From assembly GCF_014643515.1 (NCBI RefSeq), contig NZ_BMJP01000001.1:682001-746000 (forward strand): a DNA stretch of 64,000 nt. Direction: 5' to 3'. The notes under the pieces are model-generated. The model was not told the DNA's origin. It saw only the letters and a list, made by a program, of their open reading frames with translations, and ran no database searches. How positions within the stretch are numbered: position 1 is the first letter of the stretch; every line of letters begins with the position of its first letter. Shown here one piece after another: positions 19,788-30,115 of this stretch. Source of the DNA: Sphingomonas prati. Lineage in GTDB: Bacteria; Pseudomonadota; Alphaproteobacteria; Sphingomonadales; Sphingomonadaceae. A program made the translations under genes and the position numbers.

Positions 19788-20675
19788 TCAACCCTCGACC
19801 GTCTGCGCCGCCCGGACATAGCCGTCCATCGCGGTCGCGGTGTCGTCGGACAGCGTGATGTACACCCGCCGCCCGTCCTCCGCGTCCGGCGTGCGCACCA
19901 TCAGCCCGCGCTGCGTCAGCGCACGGATCCAGCGCAGCGCCGTCGTCGCGGGCACTGCGGCCGCGATGCACAGGCTCGACACCGCGACCGGACTCCCCTC
20001 CAGCCGCGCCGCCGCCAGGTCGAGCAGCATGTCCCACGCCGGATCGGAGAACAGCCCCTCGCCCAGAAACTGGTCGCGCAACCGCCGCCGCCGCAGGATG
20101 CGCCGGAACGCCTCCGCCCCGATCGCCGGCGCGTCCGCCGCCTGCACCACGGCGGGCAACGCGTCCGCCCCGCCTAGCCGCGGCTCGACCGACGCCACTA
20201 GCCGATCCGCGATCCGGCTCAGTTCCGCGCTGATCATGCGCAACTGGTCTTCGCGGTCCGGCCCATCCTCGCGCAGCAAGCCACCGCCCGTCGCCATCGC
20301 AATCTCGATCGCGGCCAGCCGGTCGCTCGCCCGCCCGGCGCAGACCAGCCCGACCGGCGCATCGCCCAGTGCGGCATCGGTAACGTCGATTAATTCGGGG
20401 CGGATCGCCACCACCGCCGCCTGCCCGCCCAGCGCCAGCCGCGCGACCCGCGCCAGCAACGCATCATAGGCGACACCCGGATCGTCATCGACCTCGACGA
20501 ACAGCAGGTCCGCCACCAACGCGCGGTCCGGCGCATCGACCGCCTCCGCGACCGTCATCGCCCGCGACACGGCCAGCTCCGCATTCCGCGCCATCCCGGT
20601 CCCGCGCGCCTCGGCGGCCGCACCGTCGGACACGAGCACCATCGTCCGCCGCATCGTCGACGCACCATATTCCAT
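19788..20675 (-). CDS. winged-helix (MarR-like) regulator with receiver-like N-terminus
   Basis: A 295-aa protein. The C-terminal 100 residues form a MarR-like winged helix (LFSDPAWDMLLDLAAARLEG, SLCIAAAVPATTALRWI as the recognition-type helix, then GLMVRTPDAEDGRRVYITL as the wing). The N-terminal half (LLFVEVDDDPGVAYDALL ... VGLVCAGRASD) has alternating strands and helices like a degenerate response-regulator fold. Such proteins are typical of sphingomonads. I start at the ATG at 20675; a TTG at 20681 precedes it. Targets are unknown. Confidence 0.72.
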   Translation of the reverse strand: MEYGASTMRRTMVLVSDGAAAEARGTGMARNAELAVSRAMTVAEAVDAPDRALVADLLFVEVDDDPGVAYDALLARVARLALGGQAAVVAIRPELIDVTDAALGDAPVGLVCAGRASDRLAAIEIAMATGGGLLREDGPDREDQLRMISAELSRIADRLVASVEPRLGGADALPAVVQAADAPAIGAEAFRRILRRRRLRDQFLGEGLFSDPAWDMLLDLAAARLEGSPVAVSSLCIAAAVPATTALRWIRALTQRGLMVRTPDAEDGRRVYITLSDDTATAMDGYVRAAQTVEG

Positions 20676-20690
20676 AATCAAATCCGAGCC

Positions 20691-21632
20691 TTACCCCGGC
20701 CGACCGATCGGCTGCGTGCCCGCCATCGCAGTTTCGGACTGGAGCGCAAGCACCAGTTCCGCGCTCATCCGGCCCTGCAGCGCGAGCAGCACGCCATTGC
20801 CCAGTCCGGACAGCACCACGCCGAGCAGAAACAGCGGCCTGCCGGCGCCGCTATGGGCGGCGGCCAGCTCCGCCCACGCGCGCTGCACGGCCACCGGATC
20901 CTGACCGGCCGCCATCACGGCGGTCATGTCGCCCATCTGCACCGTCAGTCCCGGCACCAGCGCGACCAGCCCCATCAGGAACAGCAGGATGTAGGCGAGG
21001 AACAGGAACCAGAACCGCCCCCTTCCCAACCGCCACGCCTCACGCAGCGCGAACCGCCCGCGCTGCGCCGCCAATGGCACGGCGAGCGACAACCGCACGC
21101 CGCAATATAGCGCCGCGAACGGCACGATCAGCGCCAGCAGACCGGCAACGATCGCCACCAATATGCCGACGCCCCCCAACGCTGCCCCGGCCGCCGCCGC
21201 GACCGCGATCAGCACGATCATCGCCACGACCATCAGCAGGTAGATGCCGAGCCCGAGCAGTAGCATCGTCGCCAGCACGCGCAGTTCGGTGCCGCCGAAC
21301 CGCAACCGCACCGGCTCACCCGGCGTGAAAGCCAATCGCATCGCCGCGACCACGACGGCGATGCACACCAGCGAGGCCAGCAACGCCGCGACACTGGCCC
21401 CGACGATGAACCGCGGCGAAATCGACGCCGCGTCAGCGGATAGCGCCACCATCTCCCGCATCATCATCGGCTGGATCAGCAGGCCGGACGCCAGCCCGAT
21501 AACCCCCAGCACCGCGGCCGCCACCAGCACAGCGCGCCATTCGCGCCACAATCCCGCCAGCGTCCGTTCGATGACCGTGCCGACATCGGCACGCGCCGGC
21601 ATCGGCGCGCCCCCCGCCACGCCGTCCGTCAT
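20691..21632 (-). CDS. multi-pass membrane protein of unknown function
   Basis: A 313-aa integral membrane protein with about six hydrophobic segments (near residues 35-55, 75-100, 118-150, 155-180, 205-230 and 262-285). After the helical bundle it has a loop with a conserved-looking LREAWRLGRGRFWFLF segment, reminiscent of glycerophosphodiesterase-type membrane domains, but I cannot name the family. It is upstream of and in line with the winged-helix gene (15-bp gap), so the two may be co-transcribed. Confidence 0.7.
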   Translation of the reverse strand: MTDGVAGGAPMPARADVGTVIERTLAGLWREWRAVLVAAAVLGVIGLASGLLIQPMMMREMVALSADAASISPRFIVGASVAALLASLVCIAVVVAAMRLAFTPGEPVRLRFGGTELRVLATMLLLGLGIYLLMVVAMIVLIAVAAAAGAALGGVGILVAIVAGLLALIVPFAALYCGVRLSLAVPLAAQRGRFALREAWRLGRGRFWFLFLAYILLFLMGLVALVPGLTVQMGDMTAVMAAGQDPVAVQRAWAELAAAHSGAGRPLFLLGVVLSGLGNGVLLALQGRMSAELVLALQSETAMAGTQPIGRPG

Positions 21633-21761
21633 GCGCGCGTCCCGCTCAGCGCCCGTCTATGCATCCGCCCCATATCTTCGCTGCCTTCGAAGACGTGCGT
21701 GCCTGGTCCCCCGGCATCCGCCCGTCGTTTCGCCCCCCGTGCAACTTATGCTGCGTCGCCG

Positions 21762-21899
21762 TCAGCTGGCGATCACGAACACCACGATGGCCACGATCAC
21801 GATGGTCGCGATCGTTCCCCACTTCGCCATGTTCAGGAACCCCAGATAGGTCGACACATGCGCCTTCTGGTCCATGCCGTTGCTTTCGTTCGCCGCCAT
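21762..21899 (-). CDS. aa3-type cytochrome c oxidase subunit IV
   Basis: A 45-aa single-pass membrane protein: MAANESNGMDQKAHVSTYLG, then a helix from about residue 24 to 44 (KWGTIATIVIVAIVVFVIA). This matches the tiny subunit IV of alphaproteobacterial aa3 oxidases, which packs against the catalytic core but is not needed for catalysis. It is encoded alone, away from the main cta genes, as is usual. The ATG at 21899 is the only sensible start. Confidence 0.85.
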   Translation of the reverse strand: MAANESNGMDQKAHVSTYLGFLNMAKWGTIATIVIVAIVVFVIAS

Positions 21900-22029
21900 C
21901 GTCCGTTCCCTCGCCCGTCGTCGTTGCCGCGTGATAGCCGTGCGCGCTACACACGCCAAGCCCGCGCTTAATCCGCCCTTTACCGAAAGCAGGGTAGGCA
22001 ACGGCACGATAGACCCTGGGACAAGGACG

Positions 22030-23466
22030 ATGTCGGCAATGGCCGAGCCAAGCCGTACGCTTCTGCTGATCGACGACGAACCGGCACAGGGCCGGCTGGT
22101 CGCCGCGATCGTCGCCCGCGCGGGCTGGCGCACCGTCCGTGCGCGCGATGCGGAGGAGGCGATCGCGCTGCTCGGCGGCCCCGGCACGCCCTCGGTGGAT
22201 GCCGCGCTGATCGATCGCTGGGCACCGGACGGCCCGGTCGCGAACGACATCGGCGACGGCGTCGCCCGCCTCCGCGCGCACCACCCCACTTTGCCGATCG
22301 TCATGATCGCTGCCAGCGCGACCGTCGCGGGCGCGGTCGAGGCGATGCGCACCGGCGCGACCGATTTCCTGGTAAAGCCGCTCGCCCCCGATCGCTTGCT
22401 CGCCGCACTCGATGCCGCCACCGACGGCCGCCGCGGCGCCGGCGAACTGCGCCCGCTGACCGAGAAACTGCCGCAGGCGCTGGCCTTCGACGAGATCATC
22501 GGCTCCTCCTCCGCCTTCCGCTCCGCCCTGGCCATCGCGGCAAAGGCGGCGCGCGCCCGCGTCTCGATCCTGATCGAGGGCGAGGCCGGCGTCGGCAAGG
22601 AAGTGGTGGCGCAGGCGATCCATGCCGCCTCGCCCCGCGCCCGCCGCCCGCTCATCACCGTCAACTGCGCCGGCATCGCCGAAAACCTGATCGAAAGCGA
22701 GCTGTTCGGCCACGAACGCGGCGCCTTCACCGGCGCGTTCGATCGCCGCATCGGCCGGTTCGAGCAGGCGGACGGCGGCACGCTGTTCCTGAACGAAGTC
22801 ACCGAACTGTCGCCCGACGCGCAGGTCCGGCTGCTCCGCGTCCTGCAATCGGGCGAGATCACGCCGATCGGTGCGCGCGGCCACCGCATCGTCGACGTCC
22901 GCGTCGTAGCGGGCAGCAGCCGGCCGCTGGCCGAGGAGATCGCCGCAGGCCGGTTCCGCGAGGATCTCTATTACCGCCTCGCCGTGGTCCAGGTTGCGGT
23001 GCCGCCGCTGCGCAACCGGATCGGCGACGTGCCCGCGCTCGCCCGCCACCTCCTCGCGCGGATCGGCGACCAGCCCGGCCTGCGCGGCCTCGGCATCACC
23101 GACGCGGCGCTCGCGCTCCTCATGCGCTACGACTGGCCGGGCAATGTCCGCCAGTTGCAGGCCGCGCTCTTCCGCGCCGCCATCCTGTGCGACGGCGATG
23201 CGCTGACCGCCGACGATTTCCCGCAGATCGCCGCCGCCACCAGCGCGGATCGCACCGCCCCGTCCGGCCTGCCGAGCGGCGGCGGCATCACCCTGTACGA
23301 ACCCAATGGCCACATCCGCCCGCTCGACGCGATCGAGGCGGACGTCATCCGCCTGGCGATCGGCCATTATCGCGGCCGCATGACGGAGGTCGCCCGCCGG
23401 CTCGGCATCGGCCGTTCGACATTGTACCGAAAGCTCGGCGAAATGGGCATCGACAGCGCGGCCTAA
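22030..23466 (+). CDS. sigma-54-type response regulator (NtrC family)
   Basis: A 478-aa regulator: receiver (residues about 10-125; acidic pair in LLLIDDEP, phospho-acceptor candidate Asp62 in ALIDRWAPDG, Lys in DFLVKPL), AAA+ domain (about 150-385; Walker A GEAGVGKE at 184-191, GAFTGA at 231-236) and a Fis-type helix-turn-helix at the C-terminus (TEVARRLGIGRSTLYRKL). The GAFTGA loop shows that it contacts sigma-54. The Walker B block is GGTLFLNEV, with Asn at residue 255 where Asp is usual. No partner kinase is adjacent. ATG 22030 follows AAGGA closely; ATG 22039 is an alternative. Confidence 0.9.
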   Translation: MSAMAEPSRTLLLIDDEPAQGRLVAAIVARAGWRTVRARDAEEAIALLGGPGTPSVDAALIDRWAPDGPVANDIGDGVARLRAHHPTLPIVMIAASATVAGAVEAMRTGATDFLVKPLAPDRLLAALDAATDGRRGAGELRPLTEKLPQALAFDEIIGSSSAFRSALAIAAKAARARVSILIEGEAGVGKEVVAQAIHAASPRARRPLITVNCAGIAENLIESELFGHERGAFTGAFDRRIGRFEQADGGTLFLNEVTELSPDAQVRLLRVLQSGEITPIGARGHRIVDVRVVAGSSRPLAEEIAAGRFREDLYYRLAVVQVAVPPLRNRIGDVPALARHLLARIGDQPGLRGLGITDAALALLMRYDWPGNVRQLQAALFRAAILCDGDALTADDFPQIAAATSADRTAPSGLPSGGGITLYEPNGHIRPLDAIEADVIRLAIGHYRGRMTEVARRLGIGRSTLYRKLGEMGIDSAA

Positions 23467-23526
23467 TTGTCTGACTTTCCGGCCGAACTTCGCCATTTCT
23501 TTCATCGTCGCGGGCAGGACACCGGC

Positions 23527-24942
23527 ATGATCCAGATCGCCCGAATCACCGCCTATCCGCTGCGCCTGATGCTCGCCCTGTTCGCGGCCTATGCCGTCTA
23601 CACGATCCCCTCGCTGCTTCCGCGCTGGGGGGCGTCAGCGGTGGGCATCCCGCTCCTCATCGGCTGGCTCGCGCTCGCCGCGATCGCCCTGCCGCTGGCG
23701 CAAGGGCGGTGGCACGGGCGGCGCACCTGGATCGCGCTGGCCGCCATCGTCGTCGCGCTACGCGTCGCCGCGCTCGTTCTGCTGTGGAACCGCGTGCCGT
23801 CGGCCGATCCGATCATCTACGTCCAGATCGCGTCGGACATCATCGCCGGGCACGGCCTGTTCTTCGTCGATCCGCGCAGCAACGTCGTGTTCCTGGCGCT
23901 GTACCCACCCGCCTACCCGCTGCTCCTGGCCGGGCTCGGCAGCGTGTTCGGGCTGGGCCAGGTCATTCTGTCGCTCAGCAATCTCGTCTTCGACCTCCTT
24001 GCCGCGCTGCTGATCGTATGGATCGGCGACCGCGCCGGATCGCGTGCCGGCGGGCTGGCCGCGGCGTGGCTCTGGCTCATCTGGCCCACTTTCGTGTTCG
24101 CCACCCCGTTCGCGCAGAAGGAGCCGCTGGTCGCCGTCCTGATCCTCGCGATGATCCTGCGCCTGCTCCGCCTCCGGGATCATCCCGTCCCCGCCTTCCA
24201 CGACGGCCTTATCTTCGGCGTGCTGGCCGGACTGCTCGCGCTCAGCCAACCCGGCCTCGCGACGCTCCCCGCGACGTTCGGACTTTTCCTGATCCCCGTC
24301 GTCGGGTTCCGCCCGCTACTGATCCTCGCGCTGCGCAGCGTGCCTGTCCTGCTGCTCGTCATGGCGCCCTGGTGGATCCGCAACGGGCTGGTCCTCGGCC
24401 ATTTCGTGCCGCTCACCACCACCGGCGGCCTTGGCCTGTGGATCGGCAACAATCCCAACACCAGCGGCAACTGGATGCCGCTGCCTCCCGGGCTCGCCGC
24501 GCTCCCCGAACTCGAACAGTCCGCCCGCGCCGCCGCGGTGGCCAAGGCGTGGATCGCAGCCCATCCGGTCGACATGCTGATCCTCAACGCGACGAAGCTC
24601 GTCCGCTCCTTCGCAATCGAACATTTCACGCTGATCCGGCTGACTGCCGTCACGCCCGACTTCCCGGTCGGCATCACCGCCGTCTTCCTGCCGCTGTTCC
24701 AGGGCGCGCTCATCGCGGTGCTCGCCGCCACCGCCGCACTCATCGGCCGCGCCCGCCGGATCGCGCACGGCGACTGGCTCGTCCTGCTGTTCGCCGCCGC
24801 GATGGCGCAGATCCTGATCTTCGACGTCTGGTTCGAATTTGCCGAACGGCACCGCTATTTCACCATGCCGTTCCTCTTCCTGCTGATCGGCTTCGGTCTC
24901 GCCGCCGCGCGGACCGAACCGCGGGTCGTGCCCGCCCGCTAG
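23527..24942 (+). CDS. integral membrane glycosyltransferase (GT39/ArnT-like)
   Basis: A 471-aa multi-pass membrane protein of the GT-C superfamily. About 11-12 helices are visible, and the first large loop (residues about 85-125: SADPIIYVQIASDIIAGHG, then DPRSNVVFLALYPPAYPLLL) carries the acidic Asp expected of PMT/ArnT-type enzymes that use polyprenyl-linked sugars. It probably modifies a surface glycan or lipid. The start at 23527 begins with the first hydrophobic helix. It follows the sigma-54 regulator by 60 bp and its stop overlaps the convergent folP stop. Confidence 0.8.
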   Translation: MIQIARITAYPLRLMLALFAAYAVYTIPSLLPRWGASAVGIPLLIGWLALAAIALPLAQGRWHGRRTWIALAAIVVALRVAALVLLWNRVPSADPIIYVQIASDIIAGHGLFFVDPRSNVVFLALYPPAYPLLLAGLGSVFGLGQVILSLSNLVFDLLAALLIVWIGDRAGSRAGGLAAAWLWLIWPTFVFATPFAQKEPLVAVLILAMILRLLRLRDHPVPAFHDGLIFGVLAGLLALSQPGLATLPATFGLFLIPVVGFRPLLILALRSVPVLLLVMAPWWIRNGLVLGHFVPLTTTGGLGLWIGNNPNTSGNWMPLPPGLAALPELEQSARAAAVAKAWIAAHPVDMLILNATKLVRSFAIEHFTLIRLTAVTPDFPVGITAVFLPLFQGALIAVLAATAALIGRARRIAHGDWLVLLFAAAMAQILIFDVWFEFAERHRYFTMPFLFLLIGFGLAAARTEPRVVPAR

Positions 24943-26039
24943 CTGCGCGGGGTCAGCGCCTCGTCCCGCAACCCGCGCCAGATCTTCAGCGCCTGCACCG
25001 TTTCCGCGACGTCGTGCACGCGCAGGATCTGTACGCCCTGCGTCGCCCCCGTCATCACCACCGCCACGGACCCGCCCAGCCGCCGATCGACCGGCGCTTC
25101 GTTCGACAGCGCCCCGATGAACCGCTTCCGGCTCGCCCCCAGCAGCACCGCGCACCCGAGCCCGTGGAACAGCGACAGCCCGTTCAGCAGCGCTAGATTA
25201 TGCGCCACCGTCTTGCCGAACCCGATCCCCGGATCAACGATGATCCGCGACCGTGCGATCCCCGCCGCCTCCGCCGCCGCAATCCGCGCCGCCAGCCAGT
25301 CATACACTTCGATCAACACGTCGGCGTAGCGTGGCCGGTCCTGCATCGTCTGCGGGTCACCCGCATGATGCATCAGCACCACCGGGCACCCCGCCGCCGC
25401 CACGACCGCGGCGGACCGCGCATCCCACAACAGCGCCGACACGTCGTTGACGATCCCCGCCCCCGCGGCCAGCGCCGCCTCCATCACCGCTGCCTTGCGC
25501 GTGTCGATCGCCACCGCGACCCCCGCCCGGGCCATCGGCTCGATCACCGGCCGCACCCGCGCGATCTCGTCGCCCTCCCAGACCACTTTCGCCCCCGGCC
25601 GCGTCGATTCGCCACCGACGTCAATCAGCGCAGCACCGGCAGCCGCCATCGCCACGCCCGCATCGGCCGCCCCCGCCGCATCGCCGTCATGCTGCCCGCC
25701 ATCCGAAAAACTGTCCGGCGTCACGTTCAGGATCGCCATCACCTGCGGCTGATCCAGCCGAACCGTCCGCTCGCCCAGCACCATCGCCGGCCGCGCCGCC
25801 ACTAGCCGCGCCAGCACCGCCTCGCCCTCCGCCCGCAACGCATCGGGCAACGCGGCCAGCGCTGCATCCAGCCGATCGATCGGCACCAGCACCTGCGCCA
25901 CCCGCCGCCCCGCCTCGACGCGGATCAACTCGACCGCGGAGAACCAAACCAGCCCACCAGCCAGCCGCAGCACCTGCCCGTCATGCCCGAACGGCGCATC
26001 CACGAACCCGGTCGGACGCAGGTAAAGGCCGGTCGTCAT
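24939..26039 (-). CDS. folP: dihydropteroate synthase
   Basis: Dihydropteroate synthase (366 aa) joins p-aminobenzoate to the pterin pyrophosphate in folate synthesis and is the target of sulfonamides. The core spans about residues 98-360: VMAILNVTPDSFSDGGQ (pterin loop 1), LIDVGGESTRPGA (loop 2), AVAIDTRK, VNDVSALLWD, IIVDPGIGFGK and LLGASRKRF. The first 95 residues are an extension typical of some alphaproteobacterial enzymes. The stop codon shares CTAG with the convergent glycosyltransferase. Confidence 0.95.
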   Translation of the reverse strand: MTTGLYLRPTGFVDAPFGHDGQVLRLAGGLVWFSAVELIRVEAGRRVAQVLVPIDRLDAALAALPDALRAEGEAVLARLVAARPAMVLGERTVRLDQPQVMAILNVTPDSFSDGGQHDGDAAGAADAGVAMAAAGAALIDVGGESTRPGAKVVWEGDEIARVRPVIEPMARAGVAVAIDTRKAAVMEAALAAGAGIVNDVSALLWDARSAAVVAAAGCPVVLMHHAGDPQTMQDRPRYADVLIEVYDWLAARIAAAEAAGIARSRIIVDPGIGFGKTVAHNLALLNGLSLFHGLGCAVLLGASRKRFIGALSNEAPVDRRLGGSVAVVMTGATQGVQILRVHDVAETVQALKIWRGLRDEALTPRS

Positions 26040-26100
26040 CGTATTTTCCTTCGGGTGAATGCCGCCGCCCTAGCGGACGATCGCAACCCCGTCCCGAACC

Positions 26101-27429
<1,329 letters not shown>

Positions 27430-27505
27430 GCCCGACCTTTTATTTGTGGCGGTGCCGGAAAAGCCGGGGCAAAGTCGCGTCATCGCTGCCGCATTCGGGA
27501 AAAGC

Positions 27506-27820
27506 ATGACGGGACATCTTCGCTACGTGCTGCTCTCCTCACTCGGCGCGCTGCTGCTCGGCGCGCTGCTGGGGCTGTCGACCGTCAACGGCCTGCGCGA
27601 ACGCACGCTGCCGACCGCGCCGATCTACCCACGCTCCAGTTTCGCCCAGGATCCCGTCCTCGCCGCCGAAGCCCCCGACTGCGCCGGCTGCACCACCTAT
27701 GACGAAGGCTATCGCTGGGCCAGCGCCCACGCCGTCGACACCGCCGACGCCTGCTTCGCCGACGACTGGGCCTACCAACGCGGCTGCATGGCCTACATCG
27801 ACGGCCGTAGGCCGGACTAA
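27506..27820 (+). CDS. small exported or membrane-anchored protein, unknown
   Basis: A 104-aa protein with an N-terminal hydrophobic segment (residues about 6-26, YVLLSSLGALLLGALLGLS) and a periplasmic part with four cysteines: CAGC at the middle, then single Cys residues in ADACFAD and QRGCMAY. The Cys pattern suggests disulfides outside the cytoplasm. The ATG at 27506 follows a GGGAAAAG site. It is divergent from ccrM across the GANTC cluster, so it may respond to methylation too. The family is not recognised. Confidence 0.65.
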   Translation: MTGHLRYVLLSSLGALLLGALLGLSTVNGLRERTLPTAPIYPRSSFAQDPVLAAEAPDCAGCTTYDEGYRWASAHAVDTADACFADDWAYQRGCMAYIDGRRPD

Positions 27821-28126
27821 ACACCAAACTTCCAAAAACCGTCCATCCCGAGCGAAGTCGAGGGGCCCTTCGAGCGCAGCCGAGAAGCCAACAGCATCAA
27901 GGGCGCAGCGCGGCGGGATTAGCAGCAACAGAGAAGCCGCTCTTTCAGCATCACCGATGCCCCACCCATCCCAACCCCCTTCGGTTCGAGCTTGTCGAGA
28001 ACGAAGCTCAGTTCGACGGTCCACAGCCCCCCGCCCCGTTTGGTTCGAGCTTGTCGAGAACCCCGCACAGAGTTCTCGACAAGCTCGAACCAAACGGAGG
28101 TCAGAACACCGCCAGCCCCACTAACC
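27821..28126. repeat. gene-free convergent gap with dispersed repeats
   Basis: It contains a CATCCCGAGCGAAGTCGAGG copy (27842-27889), a single arm of the TTCGAGCTTGTCGAGAAC palindrome (about 27977-28002) and a full 62-bp palindrome (28036-28097). No gene is visible. Confidence 0.7.
28036..28097. repeat. 62-bp dispersed palindrome, copy 3
   Basis: Perfect 26-bp arms (CCGTTTGGTTCGAGCTTGTC...) with a 10-bp centre, between the convergent small exported protein gene and rnhB. Confidence 0.85.
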
Positions 28127-28738
28127 TCATAACAGCACCAGCTGCCGCACCGGCGCAAAACTCCGCCGATGGATCGGACTGGGCCCCAGCGCCCCCAAGG
28201 CCGCCAGATGCGCCGCCGTCCCGTACCCCTTGTTCGAAGCCCACCCGTACCCCGGATGCGCCGCATCATACTCCAGCATCATCCGATCGCGCTCATGCTT
28301 GGCCACGATCGAGGCCGCCGCGATCGACAGGCACGACGCATCGCCCTTCACCACCGCAACCGCGGTATGGCGCCACTTCGGCAGGGCGTTTCCGTCGACC
28401 AGCACCATCATCGGCTCATGCCCCGCCGCGTCGATCATCGCGTCCACCGCGCGCGCCATCGCCAGCATCGTCGCCTGATAGATGTTGATCGCATCGATCT
28501 CCTCCACCGTCGCGATCCCCACGCCGACCAGCCCCCGCACGCGGATTTCCCCGCACAGATCCTCCCGCCGCCGGGCGCACAGCTTCTTGCTGTCGTTGAT
28601 TCCCTTAGGCGTCCGGCGCCGATCGAGCATCACCGCCGCCGCCACCACCGGCCCGGCCAGCGGCCCACGCCCCGCCTCATCCACGCCCGCCACCGGCGCC
28701 GGATGCGTCCGCTCGATCCTGAAACTCGGAGAAACCAT
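28127..28738 (-). CDS. rnhB: ribonuclease HII
   Basis: RNase HII (203 aa) removes ribonucleotides from RNA/DNA hybrids. The metal-binding opening is [20 protein letters not shown] (near residues 19-38), followed by GINDSKKL, the acidic DGNALP and [17 protein letters not shown] blocks. The ATG at 28738 was chosen; a frame extending to 28774 adds an unrelated leader. It lies about 0.9 kb from ccrM with the repeat-rich gap and a small gene between; rnhB and ccrM are neighbours in many alphaproteobacteria. Confidence 0.95.
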   Translation of the reverse strand: MVSPSFRIERTHPAPVAGVDEAGRGPLAGPVVAAAVMLDRRRTPKGINDSKKLCARRREDLCGEIRVRGLVGVGIATVEEIDAINIYQATMLAMARAVDAMIDAAGHEPMMVLVDGNALPKWRHTAVAVVKGDASCLSIAAASIVAKHERDRMMLEYDAAHPGYGWASNKGYGTAAHLAALGALGPSPIHRRSFAPVRQLVLL

Positions 28739-29070
28739 GGTGGGCGGACTAGACCTTGCGACGAGGCCGTTCAATGCCGGGACTCCGTCCCCTCACGTCC
28801 GAGGCAAGGCAAAACTCACCGTTCATCCCGAGCAAAGTCGAGGGACTTGTCGAGCGCAGCCGAGACGCCGACCTTGCCGCGACGAACTCACGGGGACGCC
28901 GGACGAGCGACTTGAAAAGACGCCTGCAGCCAACCCCCACCCCCAACCGGCATCCCGGCGAAAGCCAGGATCTCCCTTGGGCCAGGGGTAAGCGCTTCAA
29001 CTAAGGGAGCTCCCGGCCTCCGCCGGGATGACGTCACTAAAAACAACAAACGATCGCGGGGGCAAACCCC
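28739..29070. repeat. gene-free stretch with dispersed repeats
   Basis: It holds a diverged CATCCCGAGCAAAGTCGAGG element (28821-28869) and a pair of inverted CATCCCGGCGAAAGCCAGGA / CTCCCGGCCTCCGCCGGGAT elements (about 28950-29032). Short frames here are made of repeat sequence and I do not call them genes. Confidence 0.65.
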
Positions 29071-29244
29071 TCACCCGGCCCGCATTGACTCCACGATATC
29101 GACCAGCGTCCCGGCCGAGATCGGCAGCACGAACAGCAGCACCACGATGAACGCGATGACGACCGTCATTACCCGCTCCTGCGCCTTGCGGGGCGCCGGT
29201 TCGGGGGTCGGCTGCGGGTTCCAACCAGTCCCGTCGAACGGCAT
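29071..29244 (-). CDS. small single-pass membrane protein, unknown
   Basis: A 57-aa protein: a Pro-rich cytoplasmic head (MPFDGTGWNPQPTPEPAPRK) and one hydrophobic helix at about residues 26-48 (MTVVIAFIVVLLFVLPIS). It lies 43 bp downstream of thiD on the same strand. The family is not recognised; small proteins of this shape occur in sphingomonads. Confidence 0.65.
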   Translation of the reverse strand: MPFDGTGWNPQPTPEPAPRKAQERVMTVVIAFIVVLLFVLPISAGTLVDIVESMRAG

Positions 29245-29287
29245 CGCCAAATTCCTTACACGACCCGGGGCCACCCGCGAGTCCCCA

Positions 29288-30115
29288 TCAAACGGACGGT
29301 ATCGCCGTATCGTTGCCGCTGTCCAGCTTGGACGTTTCGCCCACCCCCGGCGCCAGACCATGCCCCATCGGCCCATGCCCCGCCCCCAGCCCGGGCGCCG
29401 CCAGCAACGCATCGCGCACCACCCGCCGCGCCACCGTCACCGCCCGCTCCAGCCCAAGGCCCTGCCCCAGCCCCGTGGCGATCGCACTCGCCAGCGTACA
29501 GCCCGTCCCATGCGTATGCCGCGTCTCGATTTGCGGATCGCTCCACGAAACGACGCCCTCCGCGCTGAACAACCGATCGACCAGCTCCACGCCCGCCGCA
29601 TGGCCGCCCTTCACCAACACCGCGCCACCATGCAGCGCCACCAGCCGTGCCGCACCCTCCGCCGGATCGTCGGTCCCGGACAGCGCCGCCAGTTCCGGCA
29701 GGTTCGGCGTCGTCACCGTCGCCAGCGCCATCAGCCGCCCGAACGCCGCGATCGTATCGTCATGCGCCAGCACCGCACCGCTCGTCGCCACCATCACCGG
29801 ATCGAACACGATCGGCACGCCGGCCAGCCCCGCCAGCCGGTCCGCCACCGCATCGGCCACCGAAGCCGATCCGATCATTCCGATCTTGACGGCATCGACG
29901 CCGATGTCGCTCACCACCGCGTCGATCTGCGCCAGCACCATCGCGGCCGGCACCGGCATCACGTCGGTCACGCCCAGCGTGTTCTGTGCCGTGATCGCGG
30001 TGATCGCTGTCATCGCATGGCCACCCAGCGCCATCACCGTCTTGATATCCGCCTGGATCCCGGCGCCGCCGCCGCTGTCCGACCCCGCGATCACCAAGAT
30101 GCGGGCGACGCTCAC
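29288..30115 (-). CDS. thiD: hydroxymethylpyrimidine(-phosphate) kinase
   Basis: ThiD (275 aa) phosphorylates HMP and HMP-phosphate in thiamine synthesis or salvage. The family opening is [20 protein letters not shown] (near residues 5-24), with [11 protein letters not shown] and the anion-hole ending [19 protein letters not shown] start at 30115 overlaps the glmM stop as GTGA and gives the normal length. The C-terminal 25 residues ([17 protein letters not shown]) are an extension. No thiamine riboswitch is visible nearby. Confidence 0.94.
   Translation of the reverse strand: MSVARILVIAGSDSGGGAGIQADIKTVMALGGHAMTAITAITAQNTLGVTDVMPVPAAMVLAQIDAVVSDIGVDAVKIGMIGSASVADAVADRLAGLAGVPIVFDPVMVATSGAVLAHDDTIAAFGRLMALATVTTPNLPELAALSGTDDPAEGAARLVALHGGAVLVKGGHAAGVELVDRLFSAEGVVSWSDPQIETRHTHGTGCTLASAIATGLGQGLGLERAVTVARRVVRDALLAAPGLGAGHGPMGHGLAPGVGETSKLDSGNDTAIPSV

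Noticed and set aside
21646-23505. A 619-codon minus-strand open frame over the sigma-54 regulator
   Set aside because: It is antisense to a gene with intact receiver, AAA+ and HTH motifs and has no recognisable domain. Only its small overlap with the oxidase subunit IV region is coding, in another frame.
23709-23725. Sigma-54 promoter-like TGGCACGGGCGGCGCA
   Set aside because: It lies inside the glycosyltransferase coding region and has a poor -12 element.
28749-29000. Short open frames between rnhB and the small membrane protein
   Set aside because: They consist of dispersed-repeat sequence and lack a ribosome-binding site.
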